A stretch of 64,000 bases of DNA from Bifidobacterium vansinderenii (GTDB lineage Bacteria; Actinomycetota; Actinomycetes; Actinomycetales; Bifidobacteriaceae), in assembly GCF_002234915.1 (NCBI RefSeq), contig NZ_NEWD01000020.1:1-64000 (forward strand), in the 5' to 3' direction. The notes under the pieces are model-generated. The model had not been told where the DNA came from. It saw nothing but the letters and a program-made list of their open reading frames with translations, and did no database searches. This document shows positions 43,384 through 52,585 of this stretch, in pieces. The stretch's first letter is position 1. Every line of letters begins with the position of its first letter. The position numbers and the translations under genes are program-made.

Positions 43384-44007
43384 ATGCCGGTTCTTAATGA
43401 CGAAGTGCCCGACGAGGGCGATTACGACGCCTCGCGTCGTCGTGGCGAGTTCGACAACATCACTCCCGACGATTTCATCCGCGGCTCCGATGGCAGCAAT
43501 CCTCCGGGATGGCTGGATTCCTCGGAGATCGACGATCTGCGTCGCAAGTTGCCGATCGTCTACGTGGAGGTGGTGCCGGTGCGCGCCGACGACTTCGGTC
43601 GTATCTCCAAGGTGGGCACATTGCTGCATATGGGCCCCGACGGCATGATCGAACGTACGCTGATCTGCGGCCGCGTGCTGTTCCATGAATCGTTGCGTGA
43701 GGCCGTGGCCCGCAACATTTCCAAGGATCTTGGCGACATCGCGCTGCCGTTGCTGCCGTTGAGCCTGCAGCCGTTCACCGTGGCCGAGTTCTTCCCCACG
43801 CCCGGCGTCTCGGAATTCTACGATCCCCGTCAGCATGCGGTGACGTTGTGCTATGTGGTGCCGATCGCCGGCGACTGCAAGCCGCAGGACGAGACGCTTG
43901 ACGTGGAATGGGTGGACCCCGCTGAGGTGCGCCGCCCCGACTTCATGGCGCAGATGGCCGGAGGCCATGGCGAGATCCTGCGTCGTGCCATCGGCTGGGC
44001 CGGTTGA
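43384..44007 (+). CDS. NUDIX-like protein (DUF4916 type)
   Basis: A 207-residue actinobacterial NUDIX-fold protein. The central part (IVYVEVVPVRADDFGRISKV...RTLICGRVLFHESLREAVARN) follows the fold, but the NUDIX box GxxxxxExxxxxxxREUxEExGU is degenerate, so catalytic activity is doubtful. GATAAT at 43371-43376 lies seven bases before ATG 43384 and no ribosome site separates them, so the message is probably leaderless. Upstream ATG codons in frame (43282, 43375) would precede the transcript start. It begins a run of three plus-strand genes that includes another NUDIX enzyme. Confidence 0.75.
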   Translation: MPVLNDEVPDEGDYDASRRRGEFDNITPDDFIRGSDGSNPPGWLDSSEIDDLRRKLPIVYVEVVPVRADDFGRISKVGTLLHMGPDGMIERTLICGRVLFHESLREAVARNISKDLGDIALPLLPLSLQPFTVAEFFPTPGVSEFYDPRQHAVTLCYVVPIAGDCKPQDETLDVEWVDPAEVRRPDFMAQMAGGHGEILRRAIGWAG

Positions 44008-44086
44008 TCGCCGCCGATATGATGCGCTGAACCTATATTCACCGGACGAGCCGAACGGTCCGGACAAAGGAAGGAACCGAACGATC

Positions 44087-44953
44087 ATGACTATGACGAT
44101 TCTGCGCACCGCGTACCGCGAACCCGATCAGAGCGTGGATCAGGGCGTGCCGGTGGTGCTGGTGCACGCATTCCCGATCGACCATCGCGTGTGGGACGAG
44201 TGCGCGTCGGTGCTGTGCACGATCAGCGAGGGCGAGGATGATCGTCCGTTCGCCGTATACGGACTGGAAATGCCCGGTGCCGGCGAGTGCCCGGTGCCCA
44301 CCGCCGAACAGACCGGCCCGGTGGCCAGCGACGGCGCCTACCCGGAGGCCATGGACCGCATGGCGGAATCGTTCGTGTCGGAATTCCTCGCCACCGGTCA
44401 CACCAAGGCCGTGTGGGTGGGCATCTCCATGGGCGGCTACCTCACGCTCGCCGTGCACCGTCTGCACCCCGAGGTGGTGGCCGGCGTGGTGCTGTGCGAC
44501 ACCAAGTCCGAAGGCGACGGCCCCGAGGCCCGTGCCAACCGTCTGCGCATTGCCAACGTTTGCGAAAGCGAGCATACCGTGGAGCCGGTCATGCATTTCG
44601 CCCAGCCACAGCCGGACGACTCCGATTTCAAGAAGTCTCCCGCGTTCGTTGATCTGTTTACGCGTTGGATCAACGAGCAGCATCCCGAAGGCGTGGCGTG
44701 GCGTCAGCGCATGGCCGCGGGCCGTCCCGATGAGACGCCACAGCTTGCGAAGATCACCGTGCCGGCCGGACTGGTCTCCGGCACGCTCGACCCGTCCAGC
44801 GATCCCGACCGCATGCGTCCGATGCTGGAGAGGATGACCGGCACCGAATGCGCGTTCACCGTGGTGCACGACGCCGGCCATTTCACCTGCGTGGAGAAGC
44901 CCGACGTGGTGGCCCGCGCCATCCTCGACGTACAGCATCAGGCCTCGCTCTGA
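44087..44953 (+). CDS. alpha/beta hydrolase
   Basis: A 288-residue alpha/beta-hydrolase-fold esterase or lactonase. The nucleophile is Ser114 in VGISMGG, the acid lies in SGTLDPSSD and the base is His265 in DAGHF. The oxyanion strand VVLVHAFPIDHRVWDE is typical. AAAGGAAGG lies about 13 bases ahead of ATG 44087; the second ATG at 44093 is an alternative. It sits between two NUDIX-type genes, with no clear shared pathway. The substrate cannot be assigned. Confidence 0.85.
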   Translation: MTMTILRTAYREPDQSVDQGVPVVLVHAFPIDHRVWDECASVLCTISEGEDDRPFAVYGLEMPGAGECPVPTAEQTGPVASDGAYPEAMDRMAESFVSEFLATGHTKAVWVGISMGGYLTLAVHRLHPEVVAGVVLCDTKSEGDGPEARANRLRIANVCESEHTVEPVMHFAQPQPDDSDFKKSPAFVDLFTRWINEQHPEGVAWRQRMAAGRPDETPQLAKITVPAGLVSGTLDPSSDPDRMRPMLERMTGTECAFTVVHDAGHFTCVEKPDVVARAILDVQHQASL

Positions 44954-45055
44954 CGAGGAAGACGGCCGGCGACGGCCGGAGGCAGAGACCGGATTCCTCG
45001 TACGCGGCGCTTCATTCCGCAAACCAGGAATCCAAGAAAGGAATATACGACAATC

Positions 45056-46126
45056 ATGGCTGATTTTTCGGCGTTCTCGCCGCTGGCGCTCACGCAGACG
45101 CTGCCGTTCCTGCCGCTGGCGCAGGGCACCATCGACTATGAGGTGAACCGCCGCGGCGAGGAGGGACTGATCGACACGCTGCTGGCCGACCCGACCACGC
45201 GCGTGATGCTCGTCAACCATGGACTGATCGCCGTGCCGAAGGGGCAGGGCGCCAAGGTGGACTTCGATTCGGCGAAGATCCGTCCCGCGACCGTTCCCGG
45301 AGCGTACGTGCGTGACGACGTGCACGGCAACGCCGGCATCGTGGCGATATTCCTCGGCACCGATCGCACCGAATCGGCGGCCGGCACGCATTACGTGGCG
45401 TTGGACATCACCCGCGCCGTACAGTCCGTGCCTGATGACGCGCATATCGGCGCCGACCACGCCTTCGACGGGTCGAACGGCTCGCCCGTTGCCCGCGCTG
45501 CCGAAATCTTCGACTGGGTGGACCTGCGTGGATTCGCGCCGCATGCCAGTGCGCGTGAGGCCGGACTGGCCACCAGTGCCGTCACCGTGGGCATCTGGCA
45601 TGATCGTCAGCGATTCTGCCCCTGCTGTGGTTCTCCCGTACGCCCGGCGCTCGGCGGCTGGGCGCAGCGCTGCACCAGCTCGTCCGACGGCAACCGCATC
45701 CTGTTCCCGCGTATCGAGCCGGCCGTGATCACCCTGATCGTCGACGGTAACAACCGCGTGCTGCTGCAACACAACACCGCGTGGCGCAACAACCTGTACT
45801 CGGCGTCTGCGGGATTCGTGGAGGCCGGCGAGAATCTGGAACACGCCGCCCGGCGCGAGGCCAAGGAGGAGACCGGCATCACGCTCGGCGAGGTGAAGTA
45901 TCTCGGCTCGCAGCCGTGGCCGTTCCCTTCGTCGCTCATGATGGCGTTCAAGGCGCGGGCGCTGAGCACCGAGATCAGCGTGGACCATCAGGAGACCAGC
46001 GAGGCGCGCTGGTTCACCCACGACGAGTTCACCAACGCCATGATCACCGGCGAGATCGAAGTGCCTGGCAAGGCTACCATCGCCCGCTACATGATCGAGG
46101 AATGGTACGGCCAGCCACTGAGCTGA
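45056..46126 (+). CDS. nudC: NAD(+)/NADH pyrophosphatase NudC
   Basis: A 356-residue NUDIX enzyme that hydrolyses NADH and may decap NAD-RNA. The NUDIX box GFVEAGENLEHAARREAKEETGI is perfect and is followed by the NudC-specific SQPWPFPSSLM. The zinc-ribbon is altered: the first pair CPCC is present, but the second reads RCTSSS where C-x-x-C is usual, so the fourth ligand is lost. AAGAAAGGAA precedes the ATG. Confidence 0.92.
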   Translation: MADFSAFSPLALTQTLPFLPLAQGTIDYEVNRRGEEGLIDTLLADPTTRVMLVNHGLIAVPKGQGAKVDFDSAKIRPATVPGAYVRDDVHGNAGIVAIFLGTDRTESAAGTHYVALDITRAVQSVPDDAHIGADHAFDGSNGSPVARAAEIFDWVDLRGFAPHASAREAGLATSAVTVGIWHDRQRFCPCCGSPVRPALGGWAQRCTSSSDGNRILFPRIEPAVITLIVDGNNRVLLQHNTAWRNNLYSASAGFVEAGENLEHAARREAKEETGITLGEVKYLGSQPWPFPSSLMMAFKARALSTEISVDHQETSEARWFTHDEFTNAMITGEIEVPGKATIARYMIEEWYGQPLS

Positions 46127-46171
46127 GTGCGGAGGAGCCGGTGGCTCCGATTGTCTTGGCCGAGTCGGTGC

Positions 46172-46230
46172 GGATCCCTCCCTTAGCCCGACCTGACGGT
46201 CGGGCAGCTCCCTCCCCGTGAGGGAGCACA
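46172..46230. repeat. half-unit of dispersed family-B repeat
   Basis: GGATCCCTCCC, a CCCGACC/GGTCGGG stem and an AGCTCCCTCC-CCGT-GAGGGAGCAC stem. It matches the left half of the copy at 32633-32753. Confidence 0.85.
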
Positions 46231-46373
46231 CAGCTTCGGAACCAGCGTTCTCCCTGGCCATACAGTCCTGTTCACTGCAGGGTGACTGTGGGATTGTTCA
46301 TAACAACGTTGTCACTTCCACGGGTATAGTGGACACCGTTGCAAGACGCGAAAATCGCGAGAAATGGAAGATT

Positions 46374-48164
46374 ATGACTGACGACAAGGACTTCGGATAC
46401 ACAGGGTCCGCCGGGGACTCGGCCTTCGATTTCCCCACCGCCGCGGCCCCGTCGCCCGACGAGGCGCAGACCGTCACCATGATGCCGCTCGGCAACCCCG
46501 GCGTATCCACGGCGTCCGGTGACTCCGCCGCGGCGTCCACCGTGGCATTCACCCCCCTGAACTTCGGCAGCGCGCCCGCCCCGGCGGCAACGGCATCCGG
46601 CACGGCGGCAGCCGCCATCTCGACGCCGCTCACGCCTTCGAACGGCGGCGTGGTGCCTCCCACGTTCGACAACGGCTCCACCGCCTTCGCCTCCGCGGAC
46701 GATCCCGACGACGCCGTCATCGCCGTGAAGCGCAAGAAGCCGGTCGCACTCATCGTGGTGCTGTCGATCCTCGCCGCACTCGTCGTGCTCTTCGCCGGTT
46801 ACGTGTTCGGCGGCCAGTACTACTTCAGCGACAAGGCGGCCCCCGGCGTGAGCATCGGCGGCGTGTCCGTCATGGGACAGAACGCCAGCGAATTGAAGAC
46901 CACGGTGAACAACGCCGTGAAGAATTCCTCCGTGAAGGTGACCACCGAGAACGGCGCCTCCACCACCGCCTCGCTGGCCGACCTCGGCGTGACCGTCGAT
47001 GTGGACAAGACCGTCGACAACCTGCTCGCCGCCACCAAGAGCAACGTGCTCTCCACCGTGAACCCGCTCTCCAAGAGCGATGTGAGCCTGGTCACCACCA
47101 CCGACAAGCTCGCCATGAGCACCTATCTGTCCGACAAGCTCATCGGCGATGACGCCCGCGTGATCAACGCGAACGTGGAGTACAACGCCGACAGCAACCA
47201 GTTCGTTGCCACCGAGTCGCGCGACGGCGAATCGCCCACCATCGACGGCGTGGTCAAGGCCGTCAACGCGCTTGCCGCCGAACCGGGCACCACCAAGGCC
47301 GTGACCATCAGCACCGAGACCGTGGCCGCCCCGATCAGCGACGAGACCGCCGCCACTGCCGCGGCCGATGCGAACAAGCGCATCGACTCCGACATCGTCA
47401 TCTCCAACGGCGCATCCAAGAGCTTCACCATCCCGTCCTCCGAGATCGCCAAGTGGATCAAGACCACCGGCGACCCGACCAAGGGCACCATCGAACTCAC
47501 CTATGACGAGAACGCGATCAAGTCCTATCTGGCCGGCACCCTGCCCGACAAGCTCAAGCAGGATGCCGTGACCGAGGAGAACGTCGTCAACTCCAAGGGC
47601 ACGGTGATCACTACCAGCGTCAAGGGTGTGGATGGCGTCGAAGTGACCGGCACCGACAACACCGCCGCCCAGGTGCTCACCGCACTGCAGAATGGCACCG
47701 GTAGCGAGATCAAGGCCGAGGTCAAGACCACCCAGCACGAGACCAAGTCCCGTCAGGTGAACTACGACGTCGAGAACGGCGATCCGCACATGGTGATCAA
47801 CCTGAGCGAGCAGAAGGCCTACGCCTACAACGGCACCACGCTCGTCAAGACGTTCAACGTGTCGACCGGCAAGACCAGCACGCCTACCGACACGGGCACG
47901 TTCTTCGCCACGCTCAAGTACCAGACGCAGACCATGCGCGGCGAGGACTACGTGACCCCGAACGTGCAGTGGGTCACCTACTACAACGGCGGTGAGGGCT
48001 TCCATGCTGCACCGTGGAACGTCGCCGGCATCGCCAGCGGCACGCCCAAGTCCCACGGCTGCACCAACATGAACCCCGACGACGCCAAGTGGGTGTATGA
48101 CTTTCTGCCGATCGGCGGCATGGTCGAGGTTGTGGGCAGCACCCCCTCCTCCGCCGTCCGCTAA
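46374..48164 (+). CDS. L,D-transpeptidase with peptidoglycan-binding domains
   Basis: A 596-residue type II membrane protein that makes or edits peptidoglycan cross-links. A Pro/Ala-rich cytoplasmic segment of about 115 residues precedes one helix (KKPVALIVVLSILAALVVLF). Two PG-binding-4-like domains follow (about 160-450), then a C-terminal YkuD domain with MVINLSEQKAYAYN and the catalytic KSHGCTNM. The ATG at 46374 is chosen for GGAAG close upstream and because the preceding frame overlaps a repeat. TATAGT at 46326 is a likely -10 region. Confidence 0.9.
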   Translation: MTDDKDFGYTGSAGDSAFDFPTAAAPSPDEAQTVTMMPLGNPGVSTASGDSAAASTVAFTPLNFGSAPAPAATASGTAAAAISTPLTPSNGGVVPPTFDNGSTAFASADDPDDAVIAVKRKKPVALIVVLSILAALVVLFAGYVFGGQYYFSDKAAPGVSIGGVSVMGQNASELKTTVNNAVKNSSVKVTTENGASTTASLADLGVTVDVDKTVDNLLAATKSNVLSTVNPLSKSDVSLVTTTDKLAMSTYLSDKLIGDDARVINANVEYNADSNQFVATESRDGESPTIDGVVKAVNALAAEPGTTKAVTISTETVAAPISDETAATAAADANKRIDSDIVISNGASKSFTIPSSEIAKWIKTTGDPTKGTIELTYDENAIKSYLAGTLPDKLKQDAVTEENVVNSKGTVITTSVKGVDGVEVTGTDNTAAQVLTALQNGTGSEIKAEVKTTQHETKSRQVNYDVENGDPHMVINLSEQKAYAYNGTTLVKTFNVSTGKTSTPTDTGTFFATLKYQTQTMRGEDYVTPNVQWVTYYNGGEGFHAAPWNVAGIASGTPKSHGCTNMNPDDAKWVYDFLPIGGMVEVVGSTPSSAVR

Positions 48165-48185
48165 ACCGTCGGCAGCCGTCGCTTC

Positions 48186-48216
48186 AAGGACCTTCCCCTC
48201 CGGGAAGGTCCTTTTT
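48186..48216 (+). terminator. intrinsic terminator after the L,D-transpeptidase
   Basis: AAGGACCTTCCC pairs perfectly with GGGAAGGTCCTT around CTCC and is followed by T's. Confidence 0.92.
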
Positions 48217-48275
48217 CGTTTTCTGTTTCGCTCGGGATTCCCCATCGGTAACCGCCTGACGGTAGGCTTGGGGGT

Positions 48276-48701
48276 ATGACAGACGAACAGAATACTGAAA
48301 TGACCGCAAGCGACATCGCCGCGGACATCGCCGTTCCGGAACATCTGCTCTATTCCGACGACCACGTGTGGGTCGACGACTCCGTGGACCCGGCCGTGCT
48401 CGGCATCACCGAGTTCGCCACCGGTCAGCTTGGCGATCTCGTGTTCGTGGATCTGCCCGAGGTCGGCACCCGTGTGGAGGCCGGCGACGAGATCGTACAG
48501 CTGGAGTCCTCCAAGGCCGTCTCGCCGATGATCAGCCCGGTGGCCGGCGTGGTGAAGTACGTCAATCGTGAGGCCTACGACGATCCGAGCGTGGTGGACA
48601 CCGACCCGTACGGCGAGGGTTGGCTCGTCAAGATCGAGCTTGACGACGACGAACCCGATCTGCTCAGCGCCGACGAATACGCCAAGGTGGCCCATGACTG
48701 A
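48276..48701 (+). CDS. gcvH: glycine-cleavage H-like lipoyl protein
   Basis: A 141-residue lipoyl carrier. The lipoylation lysine is Lys80 in QLESSKAVSPM, and the hybrid-motif strands GDLVFVDLPEVG and EGWLVKIEL are intact. No gcvP, gcvT or lpd lies nearby. The protein could therefore serve as a lipoyl relay or in another lipoate-dependent process instead of glycine cleavage. The ATG follows GGGGG directly. Its last codons overlap the start of the phosphatase gene by eight bases, so the two are cotranslated. Confidence 0.92.
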   Translation: MTDEQNTEMTASDIAADIAVPEHLLYSDDHVWVDDSVDPAVLGITEFATGQLGDLVFVDLPEVGTRVEAGDEIVQLESSKAVSPMISPVAGVVKYVNREAYDDPSVVDTDPYGEGWLVKIELDDDEPDLLSADEYAKVAHD

Positions 48702-49923
48702 CGTCACCGACGACGAGGTCAGGGAGCCCGGACAGGCCGGGCACTCCGATCCCGAAGAACCGATCATCGCGCAGCCGGCCAGCTCGAACTTCGACGCGGC
48801 CGGCCGCTATGAGCGCATCGACATCAAACCATTCGCCGTGCGCGTCACCCGTCGCGCCATCACACGCACGTTCGGTCTATGGAGTCGCATCTCCACGGCC
48901 ATCGTCAAACGCATGGGATGGTTCCCGCGCGTGGAACCCTACGTGGGCTATGGCACCGGCGCCTACTCGCGTCTCATCTGCCGCACCGTCTACGCGCCGC
49001 TCAATCGTGCGGCCGGCTTGGTGCAGCGAGGTATCCGCAACGCATTCATGGTGCCGGCCGCCGGTATCCGCGTACGCATCAGCATCGACGACATCGAACT
49101 GCGCACCGTGCAGGTGGGGGCCTCCGAATCGTATGACGCCGTGGACAGAACGCGCGCCAAAAGCAGCGAATACGCCATCTCCGACGTGCAGGGCTACCTC
49201 GATCTGGTCACCGAACGCGAACTGACGCCCGGCGTGCACGACGTCTCATACGTGGTCGATGGCCGTCACGCCTGCCATGCACCGCTATACACGTTCCCCG
49301 CCGACGCCGAAGTGGGCATCATCTCCGACGTGGACGACACGGTACTGGTCACGCAGGTCCCCAAACTGTGGCGCGCCGTCTACAACATGCTGTTCCTGAG
49401 CCCGAGCAAACGCATGTCCGTGCCATCGATGTCGGTCTTCTATTCGAAGCTGAGCGAACAGTTCCCGGACGCGCCGTTCTTCTACCTGTCAACGTCGCCG
49501 TGGAACGTGGAGAGCTCGATCAGGCATTTCATCGACGAGCATGGCTTCCCCGAAGGCCCGCTGCTGCTGCGCGATCTGGATCCGCGGCCCAAGACGTTCA
49601 TTCCTTCCGGTGTGCAGCACAAGCTCGAGTTCGTCGAGCAGCTGATGGCCGACTTCCCCCGCATGCGCTTCATCCTGATCGGCGACGACGGGCAGAAGGA
49701 TCCGACCACATACACGACGATCGCCCGACGCTATCCGGGGCGCGTGATCGCGATCGGCATCCGGCAGCTGTCGCCCGGCGAATCGGGCCGTCCGTTGCAG
49801 CGCATGACCGGCGTGACGGCGACGCAGCCGGCCCCGGTGACTGATGTGCCGGTGTTCTACGGCGTCAACGGCGTCAATCTGATGAACACGATGATGCCGT
49901 ATCTGCGCAACCTGTTCAAGTAG
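48694..49923 (+). CDS. App1-family (DUF2183) phosphatidate-phosphatase-like protein
   Basis: A 409-residue protein. The C-terminal HAD-like catalytic domain has the Asp-x-Asp-x-Thr motif in ISDVDDTVLVT (212-216). It is followed by YLSTSPWN, LRDLDPRPKTF and LIGDDGQKDP, all diagnostic of App1/DUF2183 phosphatases that act on phosphatidate at membranes in yeast. The N-terminal 200 residues are a C2-like or beta-rich module. There is no signal peptide. The start overlaps gcvH (ATGACTGA); the functional link between a lipoyl protein and a lipid phosphatase is unexplained. Confidence 0.85.
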   Translation: MTDVTDDEVREPGQAGHSDPEEPIIAQPASSNFDAAGRYERIDIKPFAVRVTRRAITRTFGLWSRISTAIVKRMGWFPRVEPYVGYGTGAYSRLICRTVYAPLNRAAGLVQRGIRNAFMVPAAGIRVRISIDDIELRTVQVGASESYDAVDRTRAKSSEYAISDVQGYLDLVTERELTPGVHDVSYVVDGRHACHAPLYTFPADAEVGIISDVDDTVLVTQVPKLWRAVYNMLFLSPSKRMSVPSMSVFYSKLSEQFPDAPFFYLSTSPWNVESSIRHFIDEHGFPEGPLLLRDLDPRPKTFIPSGVQHKLEFVEQLMADFPRMRFILIGDDGQKDPTTYTTIARRYPGRVIAIGIRQLSPGESGRPLQRMTGVTATQPAPVTDVPVFYGVNGVNLMNTMMPYLRNLFK

Positions 49924-49969
49924 TCGCCCGCGTGCATGATCGCCGTGGTCGTAATTTCCGGGCGTGAAG

Positions 49970-49998
49970 TTATCAATCCCTAAGATAAGTGAGATACT
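49970..49998 (+). promoter_or_regulatory. promoter of the S9 peptidase gene
   Basis: TTATCA (49970-49975), a 17-base spacer and GATACT (49993-49998). The transcript would start at or within a base or two of ATG 50006, so the message is probably leaderless. Confidence 0.45.
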
Positions 49999-50005
49999 GA
50001 AATCT

Positions 50006-52453
50006 ATGACTGTTGACAATGTATGGTCGGACATCGCCGGACTGATGCCTCCCAAGGCCGAGAGGGAACCGAAACGACGCAGTGCGCAGGGGGACACGTT
50101 CCTCGATCCGTACGAGTGGATGCGCGACAAGGAATCCGATCGCGTGCAGAAGTTCGTCGCCGACGAGAACGAATACTGCGAGCGCCGCATGACCGGACTG
50201 AAAACGCTGCGCGGCACGCTGTTCGAGGAGATCAAGGCTCGCGTGCAGCAGACGGACATGTCGGTGCCCACCCGCATGAACGACTACTGGTATTTCACGC
50301 GTACCGAGGAGGGCAAGCAGTATGGCATCCAGTGCAGGGTGCCGATTCGCGACGAGAACGACTGGGATCCGCCGTCGATCAGCGCTGCCGCCGCACAGGG
50401 CGATGCGCTGGGCAACGAGGAGGTCGTGTTCGACTGCAACAAGGAGGCCGAGGGCCATGACTTCTTCAGCGTGGGCGGTCTTGATCTGAGCCATGACGGC
50501 CGGTATGTCGCGTACAGCGTGGATACGGCAGGCAACGAGCGCTACGATCTGCGCATCCGTGATCTGAAGACGGGGGAGGATTTCCCCGAGGTGATCAGGG
50601 AAGTGTCGGGCGGCGGCTGCATCACGCCGGACGGCAAGTGGGTGTTCTACACGCGTGTGGATGACGCGTGGCGCCCGTACTGCGTGTGGCGTCACCGTGT
50701 GGGTACGCCCGCCGATCAGGACGTGCAGGTGTACCACGAGCCGGACGAGCGGTTCTGGGTTGGTGTGGGCACGTCGTTCGACGAGAAGCAGATCATCATC
50801 GAGTCGAGTTCCAAGACCACGTCCGAGGTGCTGATGCTGCCGGTGACCGATCCGGAGGGCACGTTTAGCCCGTTCATCGAGCGTATGCCCGGTGTGGAAT
50901 ACGATGTGAGCTTCGCCCGCTTCGAGGACGAGGACGGCGACATTCCGGTGGCGCTGGTGATCCACAACGTGAAGAACCCGAACTTCGAGATCGACGTGAT
51001 CGACATGCGCTCGCACAAGCCGCCGTACACGCTTGGCGAGGGCGTGTGCGTGGCGCAGGGTTCGCCGTCGGGCTGCGAGCCGCCGCAGGGCCGCAAGTTC
51101 ACGCCGGCCACGCGTGCGATCCGCTACGAGTCGGTCAATTCGCTCAGCGAGATCTCGAACAATCCGGAGATTCTGCAGGGCGTGCAGGGTCTGCGCATCG
51201 AGGGCATTGCCATGTATCGCAACTTCGTGGCGCTGTCGTACCGTGCGAACAGCCTGCCGCAGCTGGCGGTGATGCCCAAGTATGCGGCCAAGGAGGACTT
51301 CCTCGCCGGACGCCCGTGGGGATTCGGCGGCATCGTGCCGCGTGTGGACGGCAAGCTGTATTCGATCGGCATGAGCAGCAATCCTTCGTATGATGCGCCG
51401 CGTATCCGCTACACCACGGTGAGCTACACGCAGCCGGGCGAGCTGCACGAGTACGATCCCGAGACCGACACCGACGTGCTGCTCAAGCGCGCGAACGTGC
51501 TGGGCGACTTCGATCCGGCGGATTACGCGGAGAAGCGCATGTGGGTGCGTGTGCGCGACGGCGAGCATGTGCCGGTGTCGCTGGTGTGGCGCCGCGGACT
51601 GGTGCCGGCGCTGGAGGGCGCCAAGGAGGGTCTGACCGACGAGCTGATCGAGGCTCCTCGCGAGCTGACGTTGTCGCTCGAGGACATGTCGGCGCGCTAT
51701 GACCGTCGTGAGGCTCCCATGTTCATCACCGGCTACGGCGCGTACGAGATCAGCTCCGACCCGGGCTTCTCGGTGCCGAGGCTGAGTCTGCTTGACCGCG
51801 GCGTGCTGTATGCGGTGCCGCACGTGCGCGGCGGCGGCGAGATGGGCCGCGCCTGGTACGAGCAGGGCCGCAAGCTCAACAAGATGAACACGTTCATCGA
51901 TTTCGTGGACGTGACGGCCGCGCTGCAGCGCAACGGCATCGCCGATCCGAAGCGTACGGTGGCGAACGGCGGTTCGGCCGGCGGTCTGCTCATGGGTGCG
52001 GTGGCGAACATGGCGCCGCAGCTGTATGCGGGCATCGAGGCGGACGTGCCGTTCGTTGACGCGCTCACGTCGATCCTCGACACGTCGCTGCCATTGACGG
52101 TGACCGAGTGGGACGAGTGGGGTGATCCGCTGCACAACGCCGAGGTCTACCGTTACATGAAGCAGTATTCCCCGTACGAGAATGTGAAGAACGCCGACGA
52201 TCGCGAGCAGGAGTTCGGCACCCGTCACTTCCCGGCCATGTTCATTACCACGTCGATGAACGACACGCGCGTGCTGTATGTGGAGCCGCTCAAGTGGCTG
52301 GCCCGCCTGCAGGAGCCCGAGGTGGAGGTCGACGCGGTGGCGAAGATTGAGGTGGAGGCCGGTCACGGCGGCGTCACCGGACGCTACAAGCGCTGGCAGG
52401 AGATCGCCTACGAGAACGCCTGGTGCCTCGCCGCCATGGGCATCGAGGAGTAA
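50006..52453 (+). CDS. ptrB: S9 prolyl-oligopeptidase-family peptidase (oligopeptidase B-like)
   Basis: An 815-residue cytosolic serine peptidase. The N-terminal beta-propeller (VFDCNKEAEGHDFFSVGGLD...YVAYSVDTAGNERYDLRIRD) gates a C-terminal alpha/beta-hydrolase domain. That domain has Ser657 in GGSAGGLLMG, the Asp in STSMNDTRVLY and the His in EAGHGG. It trims oligopeptides, probably after basic residues in this subfamily. ATG 50006 is preferred to GTG 49964 because a -10 box ends eight bases before it. Confidence 0.9.
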   Translation: MTVDNVWSDIAGLMPPKAEREPKRRSAQGDTFLDPYEWMRDKESDRVQKFVADENEYCERRMTGLKTLRGTLFEEIKARVQQTDMSVPTRMNDYWYFTRTEEGKQYGIQCRVPIRDENDWDPPSISAAAAQGDALGNEEVVFDCNKEAEGHDFFSVGGLDLSHDGRYVAYSVDTAGNERYDLRIRDLKTGEDFPEVIREVSGGGCITPDGKWVFYTRVDDAWRPYCVWRHRVGTPADQDVQVYHEPDERFWVGVGTSFDEKQIIIESSSKTTSEVLMLPVTDPEGTFSPFIERMPGVEYDVSFARFEDEDGDIPVALVIHNVKNPNFEIDVIDMRSHKPPYTLGEGVCVAQGSPSGCEPPQGRKFTPATRAIRYESVNSLSEISNNPEILQGVQGLRIEGIAMYRNFVALSYRANSLPQLAVMPKYAAKEDFLAGRPWGFGGIVPRVDGKLYSIGMSSNPSYDAPRIRYTTVSYTQPGELHEYDPETDTDVLLKRANVLGDFDPADYAEKRMWVRVRDGEHVPVSLVWRRGLVPALEGAKEGLTDELIEAPRELTLSLEDMSARYDRREAPMFITGYGAYEISSDPGFSVPRLSLLDRGVLYAVPHVRGGGEMGRAWYEQGRKLNKMNTFIDFVDVTAALQRNGIADPKRTVANGGSAGGLLMGAVANMAPQLYAGIEADVPFVDALTSILDTSLPLTVTEWDEWGDPLHNAEVYRYMKQYSPYENVKNADDREQEFGTRHFPAMFITTSMNDTRVLYVEPLKWLARLQEPEVEVDAVAKIEVEAGHGGVTGRYKRWQEIAYENAWCLAAMGIEE

Positions 52454-52470
52454 CGGGCGATCCTCCTCCC

Positions 52471-52518
52471 CGGCTTCCCCTTGAAGGGAAGCTGTCGGCG
52501 CAGCCGACTGATGAGGTG
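52471..52518. repeat. half-unit of dispersed family-A repeat
   Basis: GGCTTCCCC-TTGA-AGGGAAGC stem, GTCGGC/GCCGAC stem and a GATGAGGTG end. It marks the boundary between the housekeeping genes and the caspase island. Confidence 0.85.
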
Positions 52519-52585
52519 GCCGTCATGGAGTGGTGTGAGGCCATCCATGACGGCTGACAGTGCGAGCGCAGTCGGGTGCATGCCC

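Noticed and set aside
46272-48767. 831-residue minus-strand frame over the L,D-transpeptidase gene
   Set aside because: The plus strand encodes a protein with catalytic motifs, while the reverse frame is Gly/Val/His-rich without motifs.
49973-52366. 797-residue minus-strand frame over the S9 peptidase gene
   Set aside because: Antisense of a complete peptidase with intact Ser/Asp/His triad.
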